From the NCBI RefSeq assembly GCF_017876155.1, contig NZ_JAGINP010000032.1, positions 1-64,000 on the forward strand: a DNA stretch of 64,000 nt. The letters run 5' to 3'. Shown here piece by piece: positions 48,855 through 57,425 of the stretch. Made by a program: the position numbers and the translations under genes. How positions within the stretch are numbered: position 1 is the stretch's first letter; every line of letters begins with the position of its first letter. The DNA is from Azospirillum rugosum (GTDB taxonomy: Bacteria; Pseudomonadota; Alphaproteobacteria; Azospirillales; Azospirillaceae). The notes under the pieces are model-generated. The model made no database searches. It was not told where the DNA came from and worked only from the letters and a program-made list of their open reading frames with translations.

Positions 48855-48885
48855 CAGAATGATCTTGTTCACAACAGTCATTCTG
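48855..48885. promoter_or_regulatory. Extended interrupted palindrome in the divergent region
   Basis: CAGAATGA (48855-48862) pairs with TCATTCTG (48878-48885), and inside it TTGT pairs with ACAA around TC. The whole is a nested 31-bp dyad. It lies 59 nt before the minus-strand start at 48796 and 147 nt before the hydrolase start at 49032. It is a probable operator for one or both transcripts. Confidence 0.55.
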
Positions 48886-49031
48886 CGCAACATTACGCAT
48901 GCCCCGCGATGACGCCCCACGCCCGGCAGCCAACGCTTTCCGCACAGAGGAAATTCGGCGCAGCCGGGCTGGACAGCCACCGCCACGCCCTGTTCACTCC
49001 CTCCAAAAGCCACGCCCACCGGGAGCATTCC

Positions 49032-49715
49032 ATGGATTCGGCCACCGTCATCCTCGTCCACGGCGCCTTCGCGGACGGTTCCAGCTGGAGCCGGGTCATC
49101 CCCCTTCTCCAGGCGGAGGGGCTGGAGGTGGCCGCGGTGCAGAATCCGCTGGCTTCGCTCGACGAGGACGCGGCCTATGTCCAGCGCGCCATCGACCGGG
49201 CGAAGGGTCCCGTGGTGCTGGCCGGGCACAGCTGGGGCGGCGCCGTCATCACCCAGGTCGGCAACCAGGACCGGGTGAAGGCGCTGGTCTATGTGGCGGC
49301 CTTCGCGCCCGGCGTCGGACAGTCGCCGAACGACACGCTGAAGCCCTTCCCGCCCTCCCCCGGCCTGTCCAGCGTGTCGGTGGACCGCGCGGGCTACCTG
49401 TTCCTGACGCCGGACAACCTGGCGAAGACCTTCGCCCAGGATCTCTCCCCGGCGGAGATCGCCCTGCTGGCCGCGACGCAAGGGGCGACCGCCGCCGCCT
49501 GCTTCCGCACCCGCGTGACCGCCGCCGCGTGGGAGCACAAGCCCTCCTGGTACGTGGTCGCCAGTGAGGACCGCATGCTGCCCGCCGCCTTCCAGCGCGC
49601 CACCGCCCAGCGCATCGGCGCCCGAACGACGGAGGTGGAGGCGAGCCACGTCCCCCACGCCTCCCGGCCGGAAGCCGTCGCCGCGGTGATCGCGGAAGCC
49701 GCGCGGACCCGCTGA
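49032..49715 (+). CDS. Alpha/beta hydrolase
   Basis: A 227-residue hydrolase of the methylesterase/salicylate-esterase-like group. The oxyanion loop is VILVHGAFADGSSW. The nucleophile is S67 in LAGHSWGGAV, with an acidic residue in VASEDRMLP and the His in EASHVPHASRP. ATG at 49032 was chosen because the fold begins at once and GGGAGC lies upstream. An earlier in-frame start would add 100 unsupported residues. There is no signal peptide. It lies upstream of an SDR gene (81-nt gap). The substrate is unknown. Confidence 0.87.
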   Translation: MDSATVILVHGAFADGSSWSRVIPLLQAEGLEVAAVQNPLASLDEDAAYVQRAIDRAKGPVVLAGHSWGGAVITQVGNQDRVKALVYVAAFAPGVGQSPNDTLKPFPPSPGLSSVSVDRAGYLFLTPDNLAKTFAQDLSPAEIALLAATQGATAAACFRTRVTAAAWEHKPSWYVVASEDRMLPAAFQRATAQRIGARTTEVEASHVPHASRPEAVAAVIAEAARTR

Positions 49716-49796
49716 TCCTCGGAAAAAGGGCCGGAACCTCCTCTCGCCATGTCCGGTTGAGCCGGGCATTCAACGCTTTGCGAGAGGACAGCCCCC

Positions 49797-50588
49797 ATGG
49801 CCCGTGCAGCCAACAAGCCCCTGGCGATCGTCACCGGCGCGTCCAGCGGAATCGGCCGTGAACTGGCCAAACAATGCGCCGAAAACGGCTTCGACCTGCT
49901 GATCGCCGCCGACGACCCCGCGATCGAGGACGCCGCGAAGGAGCTGCGCGGCATGGGGGCCGCGGTCGACACGGTCCAGGCCGACCTCGCCACGCTGGAG
50001 GGTGTGGACCAGCTCTGCGCCGCGCTGAAGGGGCGCCCGGTGGACGCGCTGCTCGCCAACGCCGGCCACGGCTTGGGCCACGGCTTCCTGGACCAGGACT
50101 TCAAGGACGCCCGGCACGTCATCGACACCAACATCACCGGCACCCTGTACCTGATCCAGAAGGTCGGGCGCGGCATGCGCGACCGCAAACAGGGCCGCAT
50201 CCTGATCACCGGCTCCATCGCCGGCTTCATGCCGGGGACCTACCAGGCGGTCTACAACGGCACGAAGGCCTTCATCGATTCCTTCTCCTTCGCGCTGCGC
50301 AGCGAGGTTCAGGACTTCGGCATCACCGTCACCTGCCTGATGCCCGGCGCCACCGACACCGAGTTCTTCGAGCGCGCCGGCATGATGGACACCAAGATCG
50401 GCCAGTCGAAGAAGGACAGCCCCGCCATGGTCGCGGAGGTCGGCTTCAAGGCCATGATGCGCGGCGAGGGCGACGTGGTCGCCGGTTGGAAGAACAAGCT
50501 GCAAACGGCGGCGGCGGCCGTCACCCCGGCCGGCGTCCTGGCCGAGCAGCACCGCAAGATGGCGGAACCCGGCTCCGGCACGCACTGA
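49797..50588 (+). CDS. Short-chain dehydrogenase/reductase
   Basis: A 263-residue classical SDR. The cofactor motif is TGASSGIGRE (residues 14-23), the structural motif is LLANAGHG, catalytic Ser is in ITGSIAGFMPG and the active-site pair is Y-x3-K in YNGTKAF. GAGAGG precedes the ATG. It lies between the hydrolase and a Tat-exported oxidoreductase in the same direction. The substrate is unknown. Confidence 0.9.
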   Translation: MARAANKPLAIVTGASSGIGRELAKQCAENGFDLLIAADDPAIEDAAKELRGMGAAVDTVQADLATLEGVDQLCAALKGRPVDALLANAGHGLGHGFLDQDFKDARHVIDTNITGTLYLIQKVGRGMRDRKQGRILITGSIAGFMPGTYQAVYNGTKAFIDSFSFALRSEVQDFGITVTCLMPGATDTEFFERAGMMDTKIGQSKKDSPAMVAEVGFKAMMRGEGDVVAGWKNKLQTAAAAVTPAGVLAEQHRKMAEPGSGTH

Positions 50589-50630
50589 CGACCGCCAGCC
50601 CTTTCCCGACAGCGAAAGACTCCGCCCATC

Positions 50631-51926
50631 ATGCGGTTCGATCGGTTCCATCCCACCCGCCGCGGCCTGATCCTGACCGGGTCGGCCGGGCTTCTCACCG
50701 CGGCGGCCGGACCGTCCTTCGCCGCCGGTTCCAACGCCTTGCCCGGCCCCTCGCCCGTGGACACCGGAAAGGTGGAGGGCGGGCGCGTCACCTTCCCGAA
50801 CTGGCGGGGGGAGGCCGACCGGCCGTCCGCCCCGCCGCCGGCGCCCCTTCCGCCGGCGGAGCGGGTGGGCTTCGCCGTCGTCGGGCTCGGCCGGCTGTCG
50901 CTGGAGGAAATCCTGCCGGCCTTCGGGGAGTGCAAGCGCGCCCGTCCGGTCGCACTGGTCTCGGGCAGCCCGGAGAAGGCCCGGCTGGTCGCGGCACAGC
51001 ACGGCATCAAGCCGGAGGCGGTCTACGGCTACGCCGACTTCGACCGCATCGCCGAGAACCGGGAGATCCAGGCCGTCTACATCATCCTGCCCAACGGCCT
51101 GCACCGGGACTACGTTCTGCGCGCGGCCAAGGCCAGGAAGCATGTGCTGTGCGAGAAGCCCATGGCGACCTCCACCGCCGAGGCGCGGGAGATGACCGCC
51201 GCCTGCGACGCCGCGGGCGTCCGGCTGATGGTCGCCTACCGCTGCCAGTACGAGCCCTACAACCGCGAGGTCATCCGGCTGGTCCGCTCCGGCGAATTGG
51301 GGGCCGTGCGCTTCATCGAGGCGACCAACACCCAGACCATGGGCACCGCCGACCAATGGCGCTTCCGCAAGGCGCTGGCTGGCGGCGGCGCGCTGCCCGA
51401 CATCGGGCTCTACTGCCTGAACAGCGCCCGCGCCCTGCTGGGCGAGGAGCCGGTGGAGGTCTTCGCCCGCATCACCAACCCGAAGGACGACCCGCGCTAC
51501 CGCGAGGTGGAGGAATCCATATCCTTCATGCTGCGCTTCCCCTCCGGCGCCATCGCCAACTGCGCGTCCAGCTATGGGGCGCACGAGTCCAAGGACCTGC
51601 GCGTCCGGCTGGAGAAGGGCTGGATCGACCTGGAGAACGCCTTCGCCTACGAGGGCCAGCAGATGCGCCTCGCCCACCGGGAGGGGAAGACCGAAGCGGT
51701 CGAGTCCGTCCGTCTGTCGCGGGAGAACCAGTTCGCGCTGGAGATCGACCATATGGCGGCCTGCGTCGCCCAGGGCCGGACGCCCCACACGCCGGGCAGC
51801 GAGGGGGTGCAGGACCACCAGGTGATGGAGGCGATCTACCGCTCCGCGGAAACCGGCGCGCCGGTCAGCCTGCCCACCGTCGCGGCGCGCGATGCAACCC
51901 GTGGCCCGGAACCGGACAAGGGGTGA
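50631..51926 (+). CDS. Tat-exported Gfo/Idh/MocA-family oxidoreductase
   Basis: A 431-residue protein. The N-terminal twin-arginine signal is HPTRRGLILTGSAGLLTAAAGPSFA (RR at 10-11). A Rossmann domain follows (VGFAVVGLGRLSLEEILPAFGECKRARPVALVSG), with the EKP motif LCEKPMATSTAEA and a C-terminal GFO-like domain. The export signal and overall order resemble periplasmic glucose-fructose oxidoreductase of Zymomonas, which carries bound NADP. It is 42 nt after the SDR gene, so cotranscription is likely. Confidence 0.88.
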   Translation: MRFDRFHPTRRGLILTGSAGLLTAAAGPSFAAGSNALPGPSPVDTGKVEGGRVTFPNWRGEADRPSAPPPAPLPPAERVGFAVVGLGRLSLEEILPAFGECKRARPVALVSGSPEKARLVAAQHGIKPEAVYGYADFDRIAENREIQAVYIILPNGLHRDYVLRAAKARKHVLCEKPMATSTAEAREMTAACDAAGVRLMVAYRCQYEPYNREVIRLVRSGELGAVRFIEATNTQTMGTADQWRFRKALAGGGALPDIGLYCLNSARALLGEEPVEVFARITNPKDDPRYREVEESISFMLRFPSGAIANCASSYGAHESKDLRVRLEKGWIDLENAFAYEGQQMRLAHREGKTEAVESVRLSRENQFALEIDHMAACVAQGRTPHTPGSEGVQDHQVMEAIYRSAETGAPVSLPTVAARDATRGPEPDKG

Positions 51927-51987
51927 CACTTCACTACGCTATACGCACATCCTTCCGTGTGCTGAACGCTTGAAAACGCGACAAAAG

Positions 51988-52025
51988 CCCCTCTCCCCTT
52001 GGGGGAGAGGGGTTGGGGTGAGGGG
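51988..52025. repeat. GC-rich palindromic repeat (copy I)
   Basis: CCCCTCTCCCC-TT-GGGGGAGAGGGG is followed by TTGGGGTGAGGGG and then GTCGTTACGGGCGGCAGCCCGG. The last part is also found inverted in copy J (55180-55243). It separates the convergent oxidoreductase and hybrid kinase genes. Confidence 0.65.
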
Positions 52026-52103
52026 TCGTTACGGGCGGCAGCCCGGAGAAAATCTCAACTCCACCAGCCACTTAAGACCCATACAAAATGATTGCGCACC
52101 GCT

Positions 52104-54722
52104 TCACGCCGCGGTCGACCGGCGCACCCGCTTGCAGGACAGGGCGGCGGCCAGGGCGCGTTCCAACTCCGCGCGCCCATAGGGCTTGGCGAGACTGACG
52201 CACTCCATCCCGTTGCCGCGCAGTCCGTCGTCGGCGCGGTCGGCGTAGCCGGTCGCCAGGATGACCGCGATGCCGGGGATTCGCTCCCGCACCAGCTTGG
52301 CGAGGACCAGCCCGTCCATGCCCGGCAGGCCGAGGTCGGTGACCAGAACGTCGAAGCTCTCCCCACCCTCCAGGCAGTGCAAAGCCTCCGTCCCGTCGCC
52401 GGCCTCGGTCACCGCGTGGCCCAGGTCGGCCAGCGTGGCGGCGGCGACCATGCGGACCAGCGCGTCGTCCTCGACCAGCAGGATGCGCAGGCTGGGCGCA
52501 ACGTTCGCTGGGGCTGCCGTCTCCTTCCGGTCCATTGGTTTTGGATGGGGCAGGATGTCGCGGATCATGGCCGCAAGCTCCGTCTCGCGGTAGGGCTTGG
52601 GCAGCAGCGGGTGCGACTCCTCAAGCCCGTGCTCCTGCGCCAGGGCCTGCGCGGTGTAGCCGGAGGTCAGCAGCACGCCGATCTCCGGACGCAGCCGCCG
52701 CGCCTCCCGCGCCAGCGCGACGCCGCTCATGCCGTTGGGCATGACCACGTCGCTGAACAGCGCGTCGATCCGCTGGCCGCCCTGGAGGATGGCGACCGCG
52801 GAGGGGCCGTCCGGCGCCGTCACGACCACATAGCCGAGGTCGCGCAGGCTGCGCGCCGCCAGGGCCCGGACATCGTCGTCGTCGTCCACCACCAGCACGA
52901 CCTCTCCCTTTCCGGCCAGGGGATCGGACCGGAACAGCGACGCGTCGGAGACGGCCGCCCGTTCCATGGTCTGGGGCAGCAGCAGGGTCACCGTGGTGCC
53001 TTCGCCTACCGCGCTCTCGATCTGCGCCTGCCCCCCGGACTGGCGGGCGAAGCCGTAGATCTGCGACAGGCCCAGGCCGCTGCCCTTGCCGACGTCCTTG
53101 GTGGTGAAGAAGGGCTCGAACACGTGGGGCAGGATGTCGGGCGGAATGCCGGCGCCGGTGTCCGCCACCACGACGGCGACATAGTCGCCCGGCCCCAGTT
53201 CCCCGGCCGCCCCTCCGGCCAAGGCATCCAGGCGGACGTTCCGCGTCGCGATCGTCAGGCGCCCGCCGTCGGGCATGGCGTCGCGCGCGTTGACCGCCAG
53301 GTTCAGCAGCGCCGTCTCGCACTGGTTCGGGTCGATGCGGCAGTGGGCAAGGTCCGGGGCGAGGCGCAGGTCGACGGCGATGCGCTCCCCCACCGCCCGC
53401 TGCACCAGCGGCACCAGGCCGGAGACCAGCCGGTTCACGTCCACGACCTGCGGGCGCAGCGCCTGCCGCCGCGCGAAGGCGAGCAGGTGCTGGGTCAGCC
53501 GCTCGCCCCGCGCCGCCGCGGCCAGGGCGGTGGCGGCCATGCCGCGCACCTCGTCCGGGTTGTCCGCCCGCCGTTCGATCAGGCCGAGGTTGCCGACGAT
53601 GACCGTCAGCAGGTTGTTGAAGTCGTGCGCCACCCCGCCGGTCAGCTGGCCGATGGCCTCCAGCTTCTGGCTTTGCCGCAGGGCGGCTTCGGCCGCTTCG
53701 CGGCGCTCCGCCTCTTCCGCCCACTGGGCGGTGGCGCGCTGCTCCCGGACGGTCTGGCGCAGCGCCAGCCACGTCGTGGCGAACAGGCCGGCCGCCGCCG
53801 CGAGGAAGACGGCCCCGTAGATGGCAAGGCTTCCGGCCCATTCGCGCAGGATCGAACCATAGGTCACGCCGGCGGCGATGTGCAGCGGATAGGTCCCGAT
53901 GCGCTGCACGCTGACGAGCCGCTGCACGCCGTCCAGCTGGGACGTCACCCAGATCGGGCGCCCGAACTCGCCGTTGCGGACCGCCGTCATCACGGCGCTG
54001 TCCGGGGTCAGCCGCATGCCCGGCTGCGGCGGGTTGGGGTAGCGGACGACCACCATCCCGTCGTCGCGCGTCATGGTGACGGCGACGTCCTGCCCGGCCC
54101 CCGCGATGCGCCGGTAGACGTCGGTGAAGTAGGAATGCGCGATGGAGACGGAGACGACGCCGCTGAACCCGGCGTCCGGACCGGTGCGGCGCCGGCTGAT
54201 GTTGAAGAAGGTCTCGGCGGTGAGGACGCCCTGCATCGATTCGGTGACGAACAGCCCTCCGTCACCGCGGCGATGGGCCTGGAAATAGGGACGGCCGGCG
54301 GCGCTGACGCCCTGCGGCACGGGGTAGAAACGGTTGCTGACCAGCGGCGCGCCCTGGTCGTCCAGGACCCAGGCCGCCTGGATCTGGGCGATGCCTGTGC
54401 TCATCGCCTTCAGGCGTTCGTGCAGGGCCTGCTGGTCGGCGCGGATCGTGGCGGCGTCCAGGCCGTGCGTGACGTCGTCGATGCGCCCCAGCAGCGCCTC
54501 GTTGGTTTCGAAAACCTTCTGGGCGTGCTCGTGGACGATGCCGGCGAGCTTCTCGGCACGGTCGGCGGCGTGGTCCATGGCGTCCTGGTAGCTCTTCCAG
54601 GCCGCCCCGGCGAACGTCAGCGCCGGCAGCAGGACGGACGCGGCAAGCAGCACCTTCAACGACCGGATGCTGCCACCCTGCAAGGGTCGCAAGCGATCGC
54701 CGTCGATGGAATTCATTGACAT
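52104..54722 (-). CDS. Cache-domain hybrid sensor histidine kinase with two receivers
   Basis: An 872-residue membrane kinase. The first membrane segment is at ~22-42 (SLKVLLAASVLLPALTFAGAAW). A periplasmic Cache/PDC sensor follows (~45-285, with WVLDDQGAPLVSNRFYPVP and GGLFVTESMQGVLTAETFFNISRR), then a second membrane segment (YGAVFLAAAAGLFATTWLAL). HisKA has the phospho-His in LTGGVAHDFNNLLTVIVG, and HATPase has ADTGAGIPPDI and FFTTKDVGKGSGLGLSQ. Two receivers follow (VLVVDDDDDVRAL...DALFSDVVMPNG and ILLVEDDALVRMV...DVLVTDLGLPGMDG). ATG at 54722 (MSMNSIDG) is chosen; another ATG is at 54716. Ligands of such sensors are often small organic acids. No cognate regulator is adjacent. Confidence 0.9.
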   Translation of the reverse strand: MSMNSIDGDRLRPLQGGSIRSLKVLLAASVLLPALTFAGAAWKSYQDAMDHAADRAEKLAGIVHEHAQKVFETNEALLGRIDDVTHGLDAATIRADQQALHERLKAMSTGIAQIQAAWVLDDQGAPLVSNRFYPVPQGVSAAGRPYFQAHRRGDGGLFVTESMQGVLTAETFFNISRRRTGPDAGFSGVVSVSIAHSYFTDVYRRIAGAGQDVAVTMTRDDGMVVVRYPNPPQPGMRLTPDSAVMTAVRNGEFGRPIWVTSQLDGVQRLVSVQRIGTYPLHIAAGVTYGSILREWAGSLAIYGAVFLAAAAGLFATTWLALRQTVREQRATAQWAEEAERREAAEAALRQSQKLEAIGQLTGGVAHDFNNLLTVIVGNLGLIERRADNPDEVRGMAATALAAAARGERLTQHLLAFARRQALRPQVVDVNRLVSGLVPLVQRAVGERIAVDLRLAPDLAHCRIDPNQCETALLNLAVNARDAMPDGGRLTIATRNVRLDALAGGAAGELGPGDYVAVVVADTGAGIPPDILPHVFEPFFTTKDVGKGSGLGLSQIYGFARQSGGQAQIESAVGEGTTVTLLLPQTMERAAVSDASLFRSDPLAGKGEVVLVVDDDDDVRALAARSLRDLGYVVVTAPDGPSAVAILQGGQRIDALFSDVVMPNGMSGVALAREARRLRPEIGVLLTSGYTAQALAQEHGLEESHPLLPKPYRETELAAMIRDILPHPKPMDRKETAAPANVAPSLRILLVEDDALVRMVAAATLADLGHAVTEAGDGTEALHCLEGGESFDVLVTDLGLPGMDGLVLAKLVRERIPGIAVILATGYADRADDGLRGNGMECVSLAKPYGRAELERALAAALSCKRVRRSTAA

Positions 54723-55079
54723 CCGTGCCCGTGCCTTTGCCCGACCGGCCCGATGGCGAAGCGCATCGGGCAAGGTAGCCGCCTCCGGAACCGGTGGAAC
54801 GCGGCTTCCCGCCAGCCGCTACAATGATTTGGGTTGGACACGAAACCAATATCACCTTCGGCCGTAGCACTTAGGGTAGGGCGATTGCATTTGGAGAGCA
54901 TGTTCCTTTCATGGGACATCCGTCATCCCCGCGAAGGCGCTAAAGTATGCACACCTTTCACAAGCCATTGATTGGAACGGGTTTTTCTTCGTCATCCCAG
55001 CGAAGGCTCTACGGCATTCACATATCTCGCAGGCGCGTTTCGCATTCGCAGCAGGATATGTATGCCAGGAGGCGAGTAG

Positions 55080-55243
55080 CCCCTCTCCCTTGAGGGGAGA
55101 GGGGTTGGGGTGAGGGTGGCAGCCGGCCTCGGCCGGCCAGAAGCTTCATGGTTGCTCAACCTTAAAAGACTCGTTTCCGGGCTGCCGCCCGTAAGCGACC
55201 CCTCACCCCAACCCCTCTCCCCCAAGGGGAGAGGGGCTTTTTC
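55080..55243. repeat. Composite palindromic repeat (copy J)
   Basis: Left half: CCCCTCTCCC-TTGA-GGGGAGAGGGG, TTGGGGTGAGGGTGG, CAGCCGGCCTCGGCCGGC. Right half in inverse order: GGGCTGCCGCCCG, TAAGCGACCCCTCACCCCAA, CCCCTCTCCCCCAAGGGGAGAGGGG. The two halves are inverted copies of each other around ~60 nt, like copies C, H and K but with a different inner sequence. Copy I equals its right half. Confidence 0.75.
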
Positions 55244-55276
55244 TTTGCTGATCAATGCACTACCGCATCCACGAGA

Positions 55277-55428
55277 TGTGTGAATGCCGTAGCGCGAAGG
55301 CTGGGATCCAGAACGTTAACGCTAAGCGCTTGATACAGCTGAATTCCCGCCTCTCGCGCTGGCGAAGCCAGCGCTGACGGCGTCAGGCGGACCAAAGGTC
55401 CGCTGAGAGCCTTCGCGGGAATGACGGA
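55277..55428. repeat. Second intergenic repeat type, long copy
   Basis: TGTGTGAATGCCGTAGCGCGAAGGCTGGGATCCAG (read in short blocks) begins the element. An insert with GCGCTGGCGAAGCCAGCGC and GGCGGACCAAAGGTCCGC palindromes follows, and GCCTTCGCGGGAATGACGG ends it. The ends equal those of the copy at 82-175, with a different interior. Confidence 0.6.
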
Positions 55429-55752
55429 GAAAGGTCCTTTCCGGTCCGTTAGACCAAGATGTGTGCATACCGTAGCACCTGCGCGGGGATGACGATGGTC
55501 GTACGGATGGATTCCTACCTCCAAATGCGATTACCCTGCCCCGCCCTGTTGCCTCATGCCCTCGAATTTTGTAGGATATAAAACCTATGTAGCCGGGAGG
55601 GCGCCGCTATGAAACATCATCGTCGCTCATGTTTCATAACGTTTCACAGCGTTTCATTCCATCGCATCCCGCGCAGCGCGCAGGCGGGCATGACAATGGT
55701 CCTACGCCGGGAGTCCGGACTCCAGGCGCGATGGTCCTGGCGCTTAGGGGCG

Positions 55753-57054
55753 TCAGCGCCGCTCCGGGTCGAAGCGCTTTTTCAATCCCTGCCAGCAGCG
55801 GAAATACTCGTGCTGCAACTGCGCCGCTTCCAGCGCGTAGCGGGTCGGGCGGATGACGGCGCGGGTTTCCACCATGAAGGCCATGGTGTCGGCAATGTGG
55901 TGCGGCCGGGTCGTGTCGGATGCCGACGCCTTCTCGAAGGTCTCCGCGTCCGGGCCGTGGCCGCTCATGCAATTGTGCAAGCTGGCGCCGCCGGGCAGGA
56001 ATCCCTCCTCCTTGGCGTCGTAGACGCCATGGATCAGGCCCATGAACTCGCTGGCGATGTTGCGGTGAAACCAGGGCGGCCGGAAGGTGTCCTCCGCGGT
56101 CAGCCAGCGCGGCGGGAAAATCAGGAAATCGATGTTGTCCACGCCCGGCGTGTCGCTCGGCGAATGCAGGACCAGGAAGATCGACGGGTCGGGGTGGTCG
56201 AAGCTGATCGAGCCGACGGCGTTGAAGCGGCGCAGGTCGTATTTGCAGGGCGCGCAGTTGCCGTGCCAGGCGACGACGTCCAGCGGCGAATGGCCGATCG
56301 CCGCCGTCCACAGGTTGCCCATGAACTTGGCGACCAGCGTGAAATCGCCCTCCCGGTCCTCGTACCAGGCGGTCGGCGTCAGGAAATCGCGCGGGTTGGC
56401 GAGCCCGTTGGACCCGATGGGGCCGAGGTCCGGCAGGCGCAGCGGCGCGCCGTAATTCTCGCAGACATAGCCGCGGGCCTCCCCGTCCGGCAGCTCAACC
56501 CGGAAGCGGACGCCGCGGGGGATGACCGCGATCTCCTGCGGCTCGACCTCCAGCCGGCCGAGTTCGGTGGCGAGGAGCAGCCGCCCCATCTGCGGCACGA
56601 TCAGCATCTCGCCGTCGGCGTTGCTGAAGAAGCGCCCATCCATGGACCGGTTGGCGGCGTAGAGGTGGAGGCCGCAGCCGCTCTGCGCCGCCGGGTCGCC
56701 GTTGCCGGCCATGGTGACGAGCCCGTCCAGAAAATCGGCCGGCCGGTCGGGCATGGGCAGCGGGTCCCAGCGCAGCTGGTTGGGCGGCGTCGGCACCTCG
56801 TCGAAGCGGCTGAGGAGTTGCGCATTGTCCATGGGCTGGAAGGGCTGGTGCATGACCGCCGGGCGGATGCGGTACAGCCAGCTGCGGCGGTTGTGGGCGC
56901 GCGGGGCGGTGAAGGCGGTGCCGGACAGCTGCTCCGCATACAGGCCGTAGGGCGGGCGCTGGGGCGAGTTGCGCCCGACCGGCAGCGCGCCGGGCAGGGC
57001 CTCCGTCGCGAACTCGTTCCCGAATCCCGAATTGTAGGTGAGATCGTCGTTCAT
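55753..57054 (-). CDS. hmgA: Homogentisate 1,2-dioxygenase
   Basis: A 433-residue ring-cleavage enzyme converting homogentisate to maleylacetoacetate in tyrosine and phenylalanine catabolism. It opens TYNSGFGNEFATEALPGALP, the conserved N-terminus of the family. The C-terminal catalytic region is WFHRNIASEFMGLIHGVYDA and GFLPGGASLHNCMSGHGPD, with the iron-binding His and Glu residues. It is the last gene of the hppD-Rieske-hmgA operon, starting 15 nt after the Rieske gene stop. Downstream steps (maleylacetoacetate isomerase, fumarylacetoacetase) are not in the window. Confidence 0.96.
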   Translation of the reverse strand: MNDDLTYNSGFGNEFATEALPGALPVGRNSPQRPPYGLYAEQLSGTAFTAPRAHNRRSWLYRIRPAVMHQPFQPMDNAQLLSRFDEVPTPPNQLRWDPLPMPDRPADFLDGLVTMAGNGDPAAQSGCGLHLYAANRSMDGRFFSNADGEMLIVPQMGRLLLATELGRLEVEPQEIAVIPRGVRFRVELPDGEARGYVCENYGAPLRLPDLGPIGSNGLANPRDFLTPTAWYEDREGDFTLVAKFMGNLWTAAIGHSPLDVVAWHGNCAPCKYDLRRFNAVGSISFDHPDPSIFLVLHSPSDTPGVDNIDFLIFPPRWLTAEDTFRPPWFHRNIASEFMGLIHGVYDAKEEGFLPGGASLHNCMSGHGPDAETFEKASASDTTRPHHIADTMAFMVETRAVIRPTRYALEAAQLQHEYFRCWQGLKKRFDPERR

Positions 57055-57069
57055 GCTGGCGTTTCCCCC

Positions 57070-57420
57070 TTATCCCCCGACACGCACCACCCCGTCGTCC
57101 CCCACGGCGACCGGCACCGGCGTCAGGCGGCAATCGGCCTCGACCGGGCCGCCGAGTGCGCGGCCGTCCTCCACCGCGAACTCCGCCTGATGGTTCGAGC
57201 AGACGAGCCGCGCGCCGTCGGCGCTGACGACGGAGCCGCCGCGGTAGGTCAACGGCAGCCAAACATGCGGGCAGGCGTTGACGTAGGCGCGGACACCCCC
57301 GCCGCGGCGCAGGACCAGCATGGAGAAGACCCGCCGCCCCTCGCCGAAGCGGAACTCCCGCGCGTCGCCGTCCGGGAGTTCGTCCAGGCGGCAAAGCACC
57401 GTGCCAGTTGCCGGCACCAT
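57070..57420 (-). CDS. Rieske 2Fe-2S domain protein
   Basis: A 116-residue single-domain protein. The Rieske ligands are C-P-H in NACPHVWLPLTYRGGS and C-x2-H in RLVCSNHQAEFAVEDG, as in small ferredoxin-like Rieske proteins (NirD/CarAc type). It starts 5 nt after the hppD stop and ends 15 nt before hmgA, so it belongs to the tyrosine operon. It may supply electrons to, or reactivate, one of the two iron dioxygenases; this role is inferred from position only. Confidence 0.85.
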   Translation of the reverse strand: MVPATGTVLCRLDELPDGDAREFRFGEGRRVFSMLVLRRGGGVRAYVNACPHVWLPLTYRGGSVVSADGARLVCSNHQAEFAVEDGRALGGPVEADCRLTPVPVAVGDDGVVRVGG

Positions 57421-57425
57421 CGCCG

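Larger units (their letters stand above)
54723..55752. other. 1-kb gene-free region rich in repeats
   Basis: No credible coding frame was found on either strand. The region holds partial type-two repeats at about 54920-54960, 54990-55030 and 55456-55495, the composite palindromic repeat J (55080-55243) and a longer type-two repeat (55277-55428). Near 55600-55660 GTTTCATAACGTTTCACAGCGTTTCATTCC shows a short TTTCA-x-CG triplet repeat. The hybrid-kinase promoter should lie near 54723-54860. Confidence 0.7.

Noticed and set aside
48732..49031. 100-residue N-terminal extension of the alpha/beta hydrolase
   Set aside because: The extension crosses the divergent promoter and nested palindrome and shows no conserved sequence; the fold starts at the ATG at 49032 with an upstream ribosome site.
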